Shown piece after piece: positions 22,938-35,324 of a stretch of DNA of 64,000 nt. The notes below the pieces were generated by a model. The model did no database searches. It was not told the DNA's origin and was given only the letters and a program-made list of their open reading frames with translations. Every line of letters begins with the position of its first letter. Within the stretch, counting starts at the first letter, position 1. Made by a program: the position numbers and the translations under genes. Source of the stretch: Dama dama (taxonomy: Eukaryota > Chordata > Mammalia > Artiodactyla > Cervidae); assembly GCF_033118175.1 (NCBI RefSeq), contig NC_083710.1:43183501-43247500 (forward strand), given 5' to 3'.

Positions 22938-24130
22938 GCACCCCTTAAATTGTCTCTTTTAATCTATCTTTAACATATTTAATTTATTATTTGTTCTACT
23001 TTTTGTAGAATTTTTGTCGATATTCCTAGCTTTCCAGCCCCTGTTCAACTCATTGATTATCAAAAGGATTCCTCCTTTGATATAACTAATCTATTCATAA
23101 ACTATCAAAATCATATTTTGATTACAATGTAAGTTCAATTTGAATGATATGTTTTTACTTATTTACATTTTGCAAGGCTTTTATATTTCTAGTGACCTTG
23201 ACTTCTTTGTTGTGCAACTGTAAGTTATGTTATGTTCAGCCGAAAGCAATATTTTCCACTAGGTAAATAAGTACAATCATGTTTTCCCACTCAGATCTCT
23301 CTTAAATCTCTGGATTAGGGAAAAAAAAAACAAAAATGAAGATACTTCAGACTATCAGAAAGACATAGGCAACAAGAGGAAAATTGAATCACAGAAATAT
23401 AGCAGCTATTCCTTTTTTGAAACTTACAGAGTAATGGGGTTTATATAAACATAAGCTAAATGGACCATTTTATCCCTCTGAGACTTTCTATAAGCCACAC
23501 TCATAAGAGTCATACTTCAGTAGCAATGGCACAACGTATCTTCTTCCAAGTACTTAGTCAGTTTTCATAGAAAAATGCAGTATTTTAAATGCATCCTTAA
23601 GAGAGTAAGCCAGAATATTTATTTTCTGGGAGAAATAAATTTAGAGTGGTAAATTATATAGGGGTATTTTTATTAAGTCATCCTAATTTCATAGCAGTTC
23701 TACAAACTCTGTGACCAGAATCCCCAACTTAAAAATAAAACATCTGTTAATTGTTTCTGTATGAAATTGTTATCCTTATGTGATGACTCTTGTGGTGTAT
23801 TGAATTCCCAATGCGCCTTAATACCAAAACTGGAAATAATTAGGAACATGTTGGAAGACTTAGCTGGGAAATATGTTAATTTGACTTAGAGACAGTTTTT
23901 TTTTTTTCCCTCCTGTACATTTGTTTTTGTAGTTTTCTTATTGATTTGTCTATATGATTTTATGTCAACTGACTACTTGTAAAATTGCAGTATGTATGAA
24001 CTCTGATTTTACAAAATGTTGAAAGCTGTTTCCTTTATTACTGAACTTTGTGCTTCAACCTATATCAATGTTTTAAGATGTCAATGTAAAGCAGCGTGGT
24101 TCAATTCAATAGTCCCTTGTTTTCTCATTC
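22938..24130. other. Unique AT-rich sequence
   Basis: An A-run near 23322-23331 and a T-run near 23899-23909 are the only simple features. No exon-like frame. Confidence 0.45.
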
Positions 24131-24895
24131 TTTTTTAAACTTTATTGAGGAATAATTGACAAGTATAATTATATATGTTTCAAGTGTACAGTGTGATGAT
24201 TTGATACACAGTATAATATGATTACCAAGATCAAGATAATTACACAGTGGTCAACTCATGTAGTAGACATAGGTAATTTTTTTGTGTGTGGTAAGATCTA
24301 CTTTCAGTAACTGTCAGGTTTACAAGATTTTATTAACTAGATTCACATGAGATCCTCAGAACTTATACTTCTTAGACCTAAAATTTGTACCCTTTGGCTT
24401 ACATCACCCTGTTTTCCCTCTCTCTAGCCCTTGAGTGAAGTCAAGTGAAGTAATATTCACTCAGTCATTTCCGACTCTTTGCTACCCATGGACTATAAAA
24501 TCCATGGAATTCTCCAGGCCAGACTACTGGAGTGGGTAGCCTTTTCCTTCTCTGGGGGATATTCCCACCCAGGGATTGAACCCAGGTCTTCCACATTGCC
24601 ACTGTTTCATTGTTTCTATTTTTCTGTTTTAATTTTTTTTACAGTGTATTCATGCTTTATAATTCACTAGGTGTTTATTCCATATGGTACTTTTTAAATT
24701 CCTTGGAAAATATCTGTGTGAAGCAGAGCCCTAAAGAGGAAGAGCTAACAAGCTGGGGAATCTGTTTATATGAAGTTGGTTTTTTTTTTTTTTTTTTTTT
24801 TTTAAGATTCCACATGTAAATGATAAGACCACATAGTATTTGCCTTTCTTTTTCTGACTTATTTTGCTTACCATATTGCCCTTCAGATACTAACT
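24131..24895 (-). mobile_element. Old L1 3' region, interrupted
   Basis: The left part (TTTATTGAGGAATAATTGAC, TTCAAGTGTACAGTGTGATG, GATCTACTTTCAGTAACT) and the right part 24804-24895 (AGATTCCACATGTAAATG, TTTTTCTGACTTATTTTGC) are both reverse-oriented L1 sequence in order. Between them are a SINE (24433-24600) and about 180 bases that I cannot assign (24601-24779), followed by a T24 run at 24780-24803. Confidence 0.8.
24433..24600 (-). mobile_element. Bov-tA-type SINE inside the L1
   Basis: Minus-strand SINE from its 3' end (CACTCAGTCATTTCCGACTC) to the middle of the tRNA-derived part (GGATTGAACCCAGGTCTTCC). The start of the head is missing. Confidence 0.9.
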
Positions 24896-24914
24896 ATATA
24901 AAGAAGTTGGCTAA

Positions 24915-24941
24915 ACACACACACACACACACACACACACA
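24915..24941. repeat. (AC)13 microsatellite
   Basis: Uninterrupted AC dinucleotide of 27 bases just beyond the L1 fragment. Confidence 0.97.
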
Positions 24942-25637
24942 TACCTAAGCATTAAGATTTTCTATTTCCACACACATACTTATTTATAAGATTTACTAAT
25001 TTCATGGATTTAGTCTTATCTTGGCATGAAGATCTTGAGTATTTAGCATGCTCAATAATCACAATTATCCAAGATTGTTAGAGAATGGGCATCTCTGACT
25101 AAATTATTAATAGTTAGACGTTAAAAGGCACAGGTTCATGGATTACCAATACTCAAAGATTTAGAACCTGCATCCCAAAAGGCATATCCTACTTTTAACT
25201 TCTTGACAAGCTTCTGAGATTAGTCTGGATTATAGTATTACACAATACTCTAGATTTTTTAAATTGCTTAACACTTACTATTTGTTTTCATTATTGCTCT
25301 AAAATGGGTATGTATTAAAGACAATTGAATTTCCCTAATTCTGAATGAATATGTGCTTCCAAAGACGTACCACATAGATATTGCTAACATACTTGTGTAT
25401 ATAACTGTATTGTGAAATTTCAACATGAATTCCAAATAACTTATGTTATTAAAGAGTATAATGCATGATTATCTGTACATTTAGTAAGGCAAATATGAAA
25501 TATGAAAAATATGTAATATTGTTGAGAAATAGACCTGATTTCTATCTCATATTCTCCATTAGATGATAAATTTAACAGGACTAAAAATTACACACATTAA
25601 GGAATTTTGAGATTATTTTTATATGTGCTATTGTGCA
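24942..25637. other. Unique AT-rich sequence
   Basis: Weak MIR-like wording near 25262-25320 (CTTAACACTTACTATTTG) is too diverged to call. Confidence 0.4.
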
Positions 25638-25822
25638 ATGGTGCTCAGTTGTCTGACTCTTTGCGACCCCATGGACTGTAACCTGCAAGGTTCCTCTATC
25701 CATGAATTTTCCAGGCAAGAATACTGAAGTGGATTGCCATTTCCCTTCCCTAGGGGATTTCTTCCTAACCCAGGGATTGAACCCACATCTCCTGCATTAT
25801 CAGCCAAATTCTTTACCATTTC
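25638..25822 (-). mobile_element. Bov-tA SINE
   Basis: Minus strand, from TCTGACTCTTTGCGACCCC to the tRNA-derived head (CATCTCCTGCATTATCAGCC, TTCTTTACC). Nearly complete; the last bases of the head are lost. Confidence 0.9.
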
Positions 25823-26235
25823 TATGTTAAGCAGGAAAAAAAAGTAATTATACTTGAAATATATATTTATATGTTTTTAGTTTTCCTTAAATAATAAAGT
25901 ATAAAAATTAAGTCATTTTGATGGTCACAGTATTTTCATATATCTGATAAAGACAGTATATTGAGTCATACCCCACTAAAAATGAAGAAGCATAAATATG
26001 CATATGCACATATTTTACAGAAAATATAAAGTATTATGTACAAAAATAATTTCTTCAAAATATCTCATTAGTTTTACATAGATTATAGTAAGTAAACCAT
26101 GGCTGTATAGGCAAAAACATAATTTAAATACTTAAAAGGAGGGATTTTATAATATAGAATGAAAATTTAATTTAGTAAATTGCTTCCTTATATTAAATAG
26201 TTAACCAAATTTTTTTTTTTAATAATGAATTTCCA
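25823..26235. other. Unique, very AT-rich sequence
   Basis: Nothing recognised; T-run at 26211-26220. Confidence 0.45.
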
Positions 26236-26243
26236 CAAGATAA

Positions 26244-26919
26244 TTTCAGTCAGTTCAGTTTAGTCATTCAGTAGTGTCCGACTCTGCAACCCCATGGACT
26301 GCAGCATGCCAGACTTCCCTGTCCATCACCAACACCCTGAGCATTGAGCTTGGAGCTCGATGTCCATCGAGTCAGTGATGCCATCCAACCATCTCATCCT
26401 CTGTCGTCCCCTTCTCCTTCTGCCTACAATCTTTCCCAGCATCAGGATATTTTCCAATGAGTCACTTCTTCGTATCAGGTAGCCAAAGTGTTGGAGTTTC
26501 AGCTTCAGCATCAGTCCTTCCAATGAATATTCAGAACTGATTTCCTTTAGGATGGACTGGTTGGATCTCCTTGCAGTCCAAGGGACTCTCAAGAGTCTTC
26601 TCCAACACCACAATTCAAAAGCATCAATTTTTTGGTGCTCAGCTTTCTATGTAGTCCAACTCTCATATCCATACATGACTACTGGAAAAACCATAGCTTT
26701 CACTAGATGGACCTTTACTGGCAAAGTAATGTTTCTGCTTTTTAATATGCTGTCAAGGTTGGTCATAGTTTTTCTTCCAAGGAGCAAGTGTCTTTTAATT
26801 TCATGGCTGCAGTCACCATCTGCAATGATTTTGAAGCACTCCCCCCCGCCCACAAATAAAGACTGTTACTGTTTCCATTGTTTCCCCATCTATTTTCCAT
26901 GAAGTGATGGGAACGGATG
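26244..26919 (-). mobile_element. BovB 3' fragment with target duplication
   Basis: Covers the C-terminal coding region and 3' end of BovB. CAAGATAATTT (26236-26246) and CAAGATAACTT (26920-26930) form the target duplication with one mismatch, so the copy was inserted truncated. Open pieces at 26326-26613 and 26647-26853 retain the SWT and LWCWRRLLRVPW-type C-terminal region. A run of eight Cs interrupts it near 26839-26847. Confidence 0.93.
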
Positions 26920-26930
26920 CAAGATAACTT

Positions 26931-28027
26931 AATAAAATTTTAATTGCAAATTATAATGTATTGATCTTTCAGGAACACAGCCTGGTTACTGAGGTATGCT
27001 AAAACATCAAAAACATGTTCTCAAAGCATGTTTTGGTTCATTTCAGCAATTGGCTTTAATGTTAAATATTCTAAATAGTTTAAGACAATGCTCACAAAAT
27101 TGCCTACTATATTTGTGGCAAACTTTAGTTTCAGCGCATTAAAAGCCTTGCTTTAATGAACAAAACTGATTCTCTGACTCTATATTATATCGGTTTTAAA
27201 AAATGTCAGGTTTTCTGATTTCCTTTTGTACATGTACATGTCATCTAATCTGTTCATTCAGTCAATCTAAATTTATAAAAGGTAACATTTATAAAGCATT
27301 ATTCTTAAGAATGTACTGTGTATACTGCAAAGATGAATGAAGCCTGAACAACATTTTTTTACAGTTGTTTCAGTTTGTAAAAAAACAACTTTTTTTTTTA
27401 CAGTTGTTTCATATCCCAAATTTCCATTCATGTAAATTTACTAAACAGTCAAAATTAATTCAATTTAGACCATTTTTATAACAGGAGTTTTACTTATTAA
27501 GACAAAAATAAAATCTCTTTTAAATCTGTTAAATCTATTTAACCACTTGAAACTGGTTCTTTAGTATTACTTTAATATACTAAAACATTTTCAACAAAAT
27601 TTATAAGTTTATTGTTATTGACTTACAAAATACCTTGGGAAATGTGTTTAATCCTGCATTCATTCGCTTGAAATGATATGTATATAATTAAACATTCAAA
27701 AGTAGTAAGTCCAAATGGTTATAGCTTTGTTATATTCAGTTTTCCAGTTCAACAATGTGATCAAGGTGAAAGAAGGAGCATATTCCAGAAATATCCCAAG
27801 TAAAGGTCTAAAATCTGTTTAAAACTTTACACCAGATAAGAGGATAGGATTTTGTCGCTGTCTTTGTGTCTCAAAGAAAATATCTCAAGCTGCCATATGT
27901 GTGAAATGCCAGCATAGTCAATGAATTAAGAATAGAGGCTAAACTATGCAAAAATAAAATATTTTAGTTAATTGAATGTATTTATGTCCATATTGCTAAA
28001 GTCAATGATATGTCATTCTTTGATTTT
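26931..28027. other. Unique AT-rich sequence with a small direct/inverted repeat
   Basis: 27354-27372 and 27391-27411 carry a direct repeat (T-run followed by ACAGTTGTTTCA) with a short inverted copy between. Otherwise nothing recognised. Confidence 0.45.
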
Positions 28028-28340
28028 GGCTTCCCTGGTATCTCAACTGGTAAAGAATTTACCTGCAATACAGGAGACCCTAGATCTTCCCTGGTCTGGA
28101 AAATCCCCTGGAGAAGGGATAGGCTACCCACTCTAGTATTCTTGGGCTTCCCTGCTGGCTCAGTAGTTAAAAAATCCACCTGCAATGTGGGAGACCTGGG
28201 TTCTATCCCTGGGTTGAGAAGGTCCCCTGAAAAGGGGCATGACAATGTATTCTTGCCTGGAGAATCCCCATGGACAGAGGAGCTTGGTGGGCTGCAGTCC
28301 ATGGGGTCCTAAAGAGTCAGACACAACTGAGCAACTTAGC
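28028..28340 (+). mobile_element. Tandem (head-duplicated) Bov-tA SINE
   Basis: A first head-plus-body unit (28028-28143) stops at TAGTATTCTT and a second complete unit starts at once (GGGCTTCCCTGCTGGCTCAG, 28144) and runs to the 3' end. This organisation is typical of the dimer-like Bov-tA subfamily. It could also be a SINE inserted into a SINE. Confidence 0.9.
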
Positions 28341-29365
28341 AGTTATAAATTTAGTAGCGTTTTTAATCATTGGAAGAAAAACGTGGTCTGGAATGCTTTC
28401 TTTCCATTTGGCTTGTTTCTGAACAACACAGGGAACAAATGTACTCCCTTCCTTTAGACTCATTGTGTGCTTTTTCCTTACCATATTGAATGAGCATTTA
28501 GGATTGATCTAAACATGCTAAACTTAATTATATTTACACTCAACTCTGGATACAATTGGAAGGGATTTTTTAAAGCTTAAGGCAAGTTCACTAAGTCATC
28601 TGTTTAGTAAAATCAAAAGTCTCCAAAATAAGGAAAACAGTTGTGTTTCAAAACATAATCAACATGATGAAATTCTTGTTTTTTTCACGTATCCAAGGAA
28701 CTATTTCATATGAATGCAGTGATTCAAAAATTTGGCTGGTTGACAAACAGTTTGATAAAAATAAATTGTGCCAAAAGAAATTACAAAGGACATGCCACTC
28801 CAGAAGAAAATCCATTTTATTCTAAAAAATAAATACTATAGTACTTTTGTATATATTGATTATAATCACTCATTTGGTGAGGTTTCAATATTTTTTTTAA
28901 AGAAATGATAAGCAAAAAGCATTGCATATATTAAAAAAGCATTGCATATATATTATAGGTATTTCAAATTGAATTAAAATCTAGAGATTTCTTATGGATT
29001 TTTCTCTAAAACTACCCCAAAATGATTACTTTTAACATTACAGAATCATTTTTAGGAAGATAGATAACTAGCATTTTAAGGCCCATATTGTATAACATAT
29101 TCAAGGACTTATTCCCTGTGCTTGAATTCCCATGTTATCATTGAATGTATTCCAACAGGGCACAATATCAAGGAAAAAAAATAATTAATAGCATTTTTTA
29201 AGTGTATTCCTCTCCAGAATTCCTTGGGAAAAAAAAAAGTGCAAATAAGGTCTTTCTGGGTTTGTTTGTTCTTTTCTTGTGGCTATGTATATATGTATAT
29301 GCACGTTAGTAAAGGTCATGGTGTCACGGTTAAAGTTATTTTCCTTAGAAAAAAGAGGTAAAAAT
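28341..29365. other. Unique AT-rich sequence with a 20-bp tandem duplication
   Basis: AAAAAGCATTGCATATAT occurs at 28914-28931 and 28934-28951. The remainder is unassigned. Confidence 0.45.
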
Positions 29366-29492
29366 AAAGACTGTAGGTTTTAAAGTTAGACATATCTGAG
29401 ATGAAATCTCAATCTACCACTTATAGCTCTGTGATCTTAAACATAACAGCTGTGAGTCTCAGTTTACTCATTAGTGTAATTGGAATAATATA
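29366..29492 (+). mobile_element. MIR SINE
   Basis: TTTTAAAGTTAGACATATCTGAG, then CCACTTATAGCTCTGTGATCTT and GAGTCTCAGTTTACTCATTAG follow the MIR order (here quoted as short diverged blocks). Confidence 0.75.
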
Positions 29493-29559
29493 TTATTTAT
29501 CAACAGATGACTGTGTTTTTGTCAATACAGTTAATCTAAGGAATGCATCACTAAACAAG

Positions 29560-29830
29560 ATAAGACCCTGACTTATGATGGCACAGCCCACCAGATAATC
29601 AACAAATAAAATAACATAAGAGCTGTATGGGCTGCAAAGAAAATGATAAAAATCAAAAACAGATGAGAAGAAGGAAAGGTTTTTAAAACATGGAGACAGA
29701 GAAGATCTTTTTGAGGAAATGTCTTTTGAACAGACTCCTGATGATAAGAGGCCATATCCTGGGCAGAAGGAACAACAAGCAAAATCACTTCAGAGGCTAT
29801 AAAAAGTTGACTTAATAAGCCAGCTTTAGT
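29560..29830 (-). mobile_element. L2 LINE fragment
   Basis: Reverse-oriented L2 wording: GAGGAAATGTCTTTTGAACAG, CTGGGCAGAAGGAACAACAAG and AAATCACTTCAGAGGC correspond to the usual series on the L2 complement. Strongly diverged. Confidence 0.6.
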
Positions 29831-29864
29831 TTCAGCAGATTCAAGGGTGTGGTAAGTTGAAGCC

Positions 29865-29945
29865 TGATCCCCAAAACGACTCTGTGTCGGTTGTGACCAG
29901 TAAGTTTGTGGTCATTTGTTAGAGCAGTGATGGGAGCTAATTCAG
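29865..29945 (+). mobile_element. MaLR-type LTR 3' end fragment
   Basis: AAGTTTGTGGTCATTTGTTAG, then AGCAGTGATGGGAGCTAATTC resembles the conserved 3' end of MLT/MST LTRs of old ERVL-MaLR elements. Only this end is visible. Confidence 0.45.
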
Positions 29946-31149
29946 AGGGAAATGGTTAAAAAAAAAAAAAAAAAATGAGTTCAGAGTGATAGGCAGGGCA
30001 AGAATCAATTGAGGTACTATGGAAGGATAATAGTGAAAGCAAGACTGCCAGGAGCTTCTCTCAATACTCTTAAGCATCAGATGGGAGTGAAATGGACTTG
30101 GGTCCTGGAGGTAATTGAAGTGCAGAAAAGACTCATGTCTGGGCTTCATTTCAAACCAGGTGTTGACAGAACTTGTGTGGAGTGCATAAAGCTATCCAAA
30201 ACCTGGAGCAACTGGGTGATTGCACACCATTTATGAAAACTATCTAAACCTACATAAGGATGGTAGGGGATGGTAGAAAGGAAAGCAAGAGTTCATATCT
30301 TGTTCATGTTTTATTAGAAGCAGTGAGTTGTTTTAAATGTGAACTGGTGTGTAACAAAGAGATTCTTCTGAAGAAAATGACGAGGGACAATGAAAGTGAT
30401 AGTCCCTCAAGTCCCCAACCAAGACAGGAGAGTTACAAGATATCAAAAGACAAAAGATAAGAAGGCCCTCTCTACCCCCAAGTATCACATATGTTCTTGA
30501 TATGTAACAATTAAGCAACAAAACTGCCCTTATTCTTTTTATTTTATGACTAATATAAAAATAGATTTTATCTTCTTTCTCTATCCATATTCTTTACAGA
30601 TAAAATTACAGATGTATCAACTAGAGATTAAATTCAAGCCAACATCTGAACTAACATCTGAGGAAAATACTGGAAGACAGAAAAAAAAAACCAGAATACT
30701 AAGTTTAAAACATGAAAGTACTAATAATGAATTTATAGGGCTTATGTAAGGATAAATGAAACATAACAGAAAATATGTAACTTCATAGAATAGAGAGGTA
30801 AATCAAGGCCCAGTTTGGGGCTTCAAAGTTCTAAGTGATAGCCAATTTTATCCTGAAGGCAATACAACTCAAGAATTCCTTTGATGTAATCTTTTCGGGA
30901 AAGAAATATAAACATGGCATAACCAAAAGAAATCCCCTAAAAATATTAACATTACTGAAAACAGTACCAAATACTGAGCTTACCCCCAGTTATTAAAATA
31001 AAATACTCTCTCTACAAATATGTATATCTCTATTAATTATACTATCTAATTCACTTTTTAAGATAAAACTATAGATATTAATAAACAATAGTACACTTCA
31101 TTAATCTTCTAAGAAAGTCACTGTTTTTTAAAAGTTCATCAGATAGTAT
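29946..31149. other. Unique sequence
   Basis: An A18 run lies at 29958-29975. Open frames at 30009-30236, 30260-30460 and 30546-30749 overlap no known domain. Confidence 0.4.
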
Positions 31150-31835
31150 ACAGTATTTTAGAACAGTAGGAAAAAACTAAAATAATTTAAATGTCCATAA
31201 ATCACCAACTAGTCTTAGTAAATTCTAACAGTAAATACTAATGAAGCAAAAGTGACAATGCAGGGAGTCAGGGAGAAAATACAGAATAACAAAATCATTT
31301 TTAAAATAAATTTGAATAAATTATTAAATATATCCTGGTGATCCACAGTGATTGCTCCTTAAATTTCATCATAAGCCACACATAGAAATATTAGTGATAA
31401 TTTGGGGAGAGCAAAACATATTCTTTTATCATCTACATAAGTCAAATTAAAAAATATACCTTCTACAACATCTATATTTGATAAGACTGTTTTTTCTCTG
31501 TTAGATATTATAAGCAGCCAACTAAACTAGCAATGATATTATTAAAAATGACATACAATTAAAAGTGACACTCAAAATGTAATATAATATAAGATTATAT
31601 TTATATAAAATTCTGGAAAAAGCAAAAATATGGGACAGAATACTTTAGAGGTTTCTATGGGCAGAAACTGGGGGAGGGGTTGACAGTAAAGTTTCAGGAG
31701 GGAATTGTTAGGGATAATGGAAAATTTTCATATCTTGATTGTGATAGTAGATATGTGACTGTATCCATTTGTCAAACACACAACAAATGCACACTAAAAA
31801 GGGTGAATTTTACTGTTGGAAATTTTAGTGCCAGT
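31150..31835 (+). mobile_element. Old L1 (L1M-type) 3' remnants
   Basis: 31165-31300 reads like L1 (TTTAAATGTCCATAAATCAC, then ACTAATGAAGC). 31590-31830 holds CTGGAAAAAGCAAAAATATGG, GGGGAGGGGTTGACAGTAAAG, TATCTTGATTGTGATAGTAG and TGAATTTTACTG, the standard order near L1 3' ends. They may be one broken copy; 31321-31560 between them is not clearly L1. Confidence 0.6.
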
Positions 31836-33289
31836 TAACCTGACAAAAAGAAAGGGGAAGAAAAAGCTTTTTTAGAATCTTAAAAAATCAAGACTTTGTT
31901 GTAGAAGTCTGGGTTCTAAAACCTATTTCAAAACCACAGTTTACAGTTGATTTTAACATATCAAATCTTTATTCAGAAACCTAAAGTTTATATTTAAAAA
32001 AATAACTCACATTCAACCTTAAGGCTAAAACATATAAAAATTACATAGAAGAACTTGTTTCAATGTTTTATTACCTTTGGTTTTGAGTTTATTGAGAGGA
32101 AAATGAAAATCAACAACAACAAATTGGCTAAGCCAAGTTTTCGATATCGCAAAGACATCAGTAACACTTTAATGTAAACAAAGAGCACATCTTAATATAA
32201 GAGCAAAATATGCAAGATTAACTTTGCTTCTTAGTGAATAGCACCACATACTTAAGATACAATTTTAAAAAAAGAATATAAGACTACAGATATGAAGGGA
32301 AATGAACACTGGTTGCTCAAACAAGAGACTATTATATAGAGTGACCGAAGTTTGAGCTGATTTTTAAAAGGCTAGAGGCTACTTTATTTTAGACAATCTG
32401 TCTGCTTTATTCTGTGTCTTTATCACATGTTGTCCAAAAACAAGCAGGTTACACTAAATATATTTCCATGAACATCATCTCAGATCTTTAAAGTGTTAAA
32501 TATACTTCAATTAAATGCAGCAAGAACTAAATGCAAAATATTAATACATATATATCACTAAATATATATGGTATTGATTATGATTGTATTATGTAAAAGA
32601 CCAAGAGAAAATGAGTTATGAGCCATTGAATATTTAAATTAAGGCCTTATATTCTAGGTGTATGTGTCAATACAGTGAAATTATTATATCATTCCTATGA
32701 AATTTAAAATGCAGGTATTTTAGATATTTCAATTTATATATGGCAAATAAATGCATAAATCAACACAGGATACTTTTAAAAGAGAATTATTTTTCATAGT
32801 TGCATAATTTTTAACTGTTTTTCTAGGAAGAGGAGAGGAAATGAATTAAAGGTGATTAGTATATATATACATTAGAGCTAGATAATATTTTTTATTAAGT
32901 TTCAAGTTTTCCAATTGTCTGTTTCACAAGCAGTGCCTGGGGCAAAGTACCAAAATAAAAATATTAATAGAAAACACATAAAACAGAAACAGCTGCAGCT
33001 ATTGAAAAAGTAAGGTCCCCTAAGGGTAGGTCGGTCGATACACAAAGATATCAGCCTCTTTTACGCTTCAAACACGTACTACTATGCTAAAGAGGAATAC
33101 AGGTTATAGAGGGTCCAGATCTCTAAAAATAAACTCACTCTACAAACAAGCATATACATTCTTGACTAAGAAAATCTCTTTCTCTTAAACAATCCTTGGT
33201 GTATACCACGTTGTTGACCCAAAATGTGTATTATTATTTATATTGACTATTGTGTAGCATTCTGCATTTTAAAAATACACCTACAACCT
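31836..33289. other. Unique AT-rich sequence
   Basis: No repeat seen. Short TA-rich patches near 32550 and 32862. Confidence 0.45.
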
Positions 33290-33770
33290 CTTTTTGTTTC
33301 AAACGAAAGAGCTTTTTAAAATTGACAGTATAAGCTGTGATGTGTGGCTTCAGGACACCAATCTTTCATAGCCATTGAGCTGCACTAAGCAAGCATCATT
33401 TTCCCTGTCTTTTATATTCCAGGGTGTTACAAGAGGATTCCGAAATGATACCAGCTGTGACAAGCATACTAATTCTTTTGCACTACTCAAGTTTGTTAAC
33501 TGACATGATGAAATGATCTCTGAGGCAGGGAGATAGAACTGATATGGGAGCAGAAATAAAACCTAGATGTCACACTGGCGTCATATCAAAGCTGAGGACA
33601 TTTAAACAGCAGGACAGCCTAATCTTCAGTTAACCTCTATTTGATTTTCACAAATAGGATTCTATCTGAAGCATCAAATTAAATCTGAGACTGAGAAATG
33701 GGCCTGTATATTAAGATGTGTTCAAATTAATTGTTGCTGTGATGAGTGTCTGGCTCTCAGTCTCTGATAT
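33290..33770. other. Candidate conserved noncoding element
   Basis: Nearly 500 bases of balanced composition with no repeat in the most repeat-poor part of the window. Words such as TCAAATTAATTGTTGCTGTG and TAACTGACATGATGAAATGATC give it the texture of a developmental enhancer. It contains no long open frame. Function and conservation are inferences. Confidence 0.35.
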
Positions 33771-35131
33771 GTGCAAGTCACTTTATTAGTACTGAGGTTA
33801 CAGTGGTGGGGGAAATTTAAGCACGGATTTTACCCTCGCATAAGAAACTGACTCTCAGCACCTGGACAGCATTGCTAAGAGAATTAGATGCCTGGCAACT
33901 GAATAGTAAAATAAAAATTTCAGTGGCTAAAGAAAAGCTTGAAAAAAGTCCACATAATTCATCGTATGCTTCCTTTCTTTAAGGTACAAAATTATGGGAA
34001 CATATTTCAAATACAACCATTTTCTTTTCACACAGTTGCTTAAATGTGTTATTGGATTCAGGCCAAAGTAAAGGAGGCCACTACAATTTTCACAGAGTTA
34101 AAGGATGATAGTAACTGATTAGCTTCCTCCAAAAGAAAATTCTCTTTGACATAAAAACAGTACATAAAATGTATATGAGCACAACTGGCTAAGCACACAA
34201 TACAGAAACATTTTCCTTTAAGATTATAAATAAAAATTGTATTGTCTGATTACACTCAACAGAACTAGAACTTATAACAAACTTATAACATACACAATTG
34301 TAAATAGAGTTGAGTTAATTTAAAAGTGATTAATACCTAAAACCAAATTAGAAAGTTCTAGGATTCAGTGAACTATCTAAACCATCTTGCAGAAATTTCA
34401 ACACTTTAATTCAGTACACCAAAGTTTTTCTAAGTTTTATGTAGCAGTAACAAATTATAATTTCTAATCATTTATAGACATTTAGGCAAAATCAAATTTA
34501 TAGAAAATCTGTATATTTTATAGTAAATATTTTTCACATATATTTTATGTGTGTATATTGAGAATGCACATACATGAATGAATATCTATAGATACGAGTA
34601 ATAGCTTTCCATTTATCAATAGTTCTCTATTTTTCTACACATGGGATGATCCCATTTGGTCAAGTTTAGATTATAATGCCTGTCTTTTCCAAATGTTCAA
34701 TCAAATCAAATTAAAAAGTGTGTGTTTCCATGGATGAAGTCTTATAAAACAGCTGTTAATATCAATTCAGAAACATTCAACCATTAGCTCAAGTCAAATG
34801 GTTACTAAATGTTTTTTTATTCCTGGCCCCTTTCCTAAGGTCTTTAAGCCACTGGGATGATATATTAATATTATACTAATCATGCAGAGCACTGAATTTA
34901 TTTCTAAGGGCACCAGCATCCTTCCTCTGCTCTCTATACTGTTGATGGAACCAACATGCTCCAAGTCATTCTGGCTTAGAATCTTAACACCCTGCTCTTT
35001 CACATCATAAAAGATTTAGTTAATAAGTCTTTTTGTATCTCAAAGTATTCCTTTCTTTTCATTCTCATTGTCCCTTTTTAAAATCAGACTTTTTAGAATG
35101 TAGTCTCCCCCAAGTGTCACTAGAAGTTGTC
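33771..35131. other. Unique AT-rich sequence
   Basis: Local repeat ACTTATAAC(A) at 34270-34288. A minus-strand frame at 34794-35003 has no domain. Confidence 0.45.
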
Positions 35132-35324
35132 AAAGAAGTTGCCTGCCAATGGGGGAGATGCAGGTTCGATCCCTGTGTGGGGAAGATCTTCCTGAATGAG
35201 GGCATGGCAACCCACTCCAGTATTCTTGCCTGGAGAATCCCATGGACAGAGATAACTGGTGGATTTCAGTTCATAGGGTCACAAATAGTTGGACAAGAAT
35301 AAAGTGATTTAGCACACATGCATG
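35132..35324 (+). mobile_element. Bov-tA SINE, head damaged
   Basis: Starts at AAGTTGCCTGCCAATG within the head; B-box-like GGTTCGATCCCTGTGTGG is well kept; body and 3' end follow, ending in GCACACATGCATGC. Confidence 0.9.
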
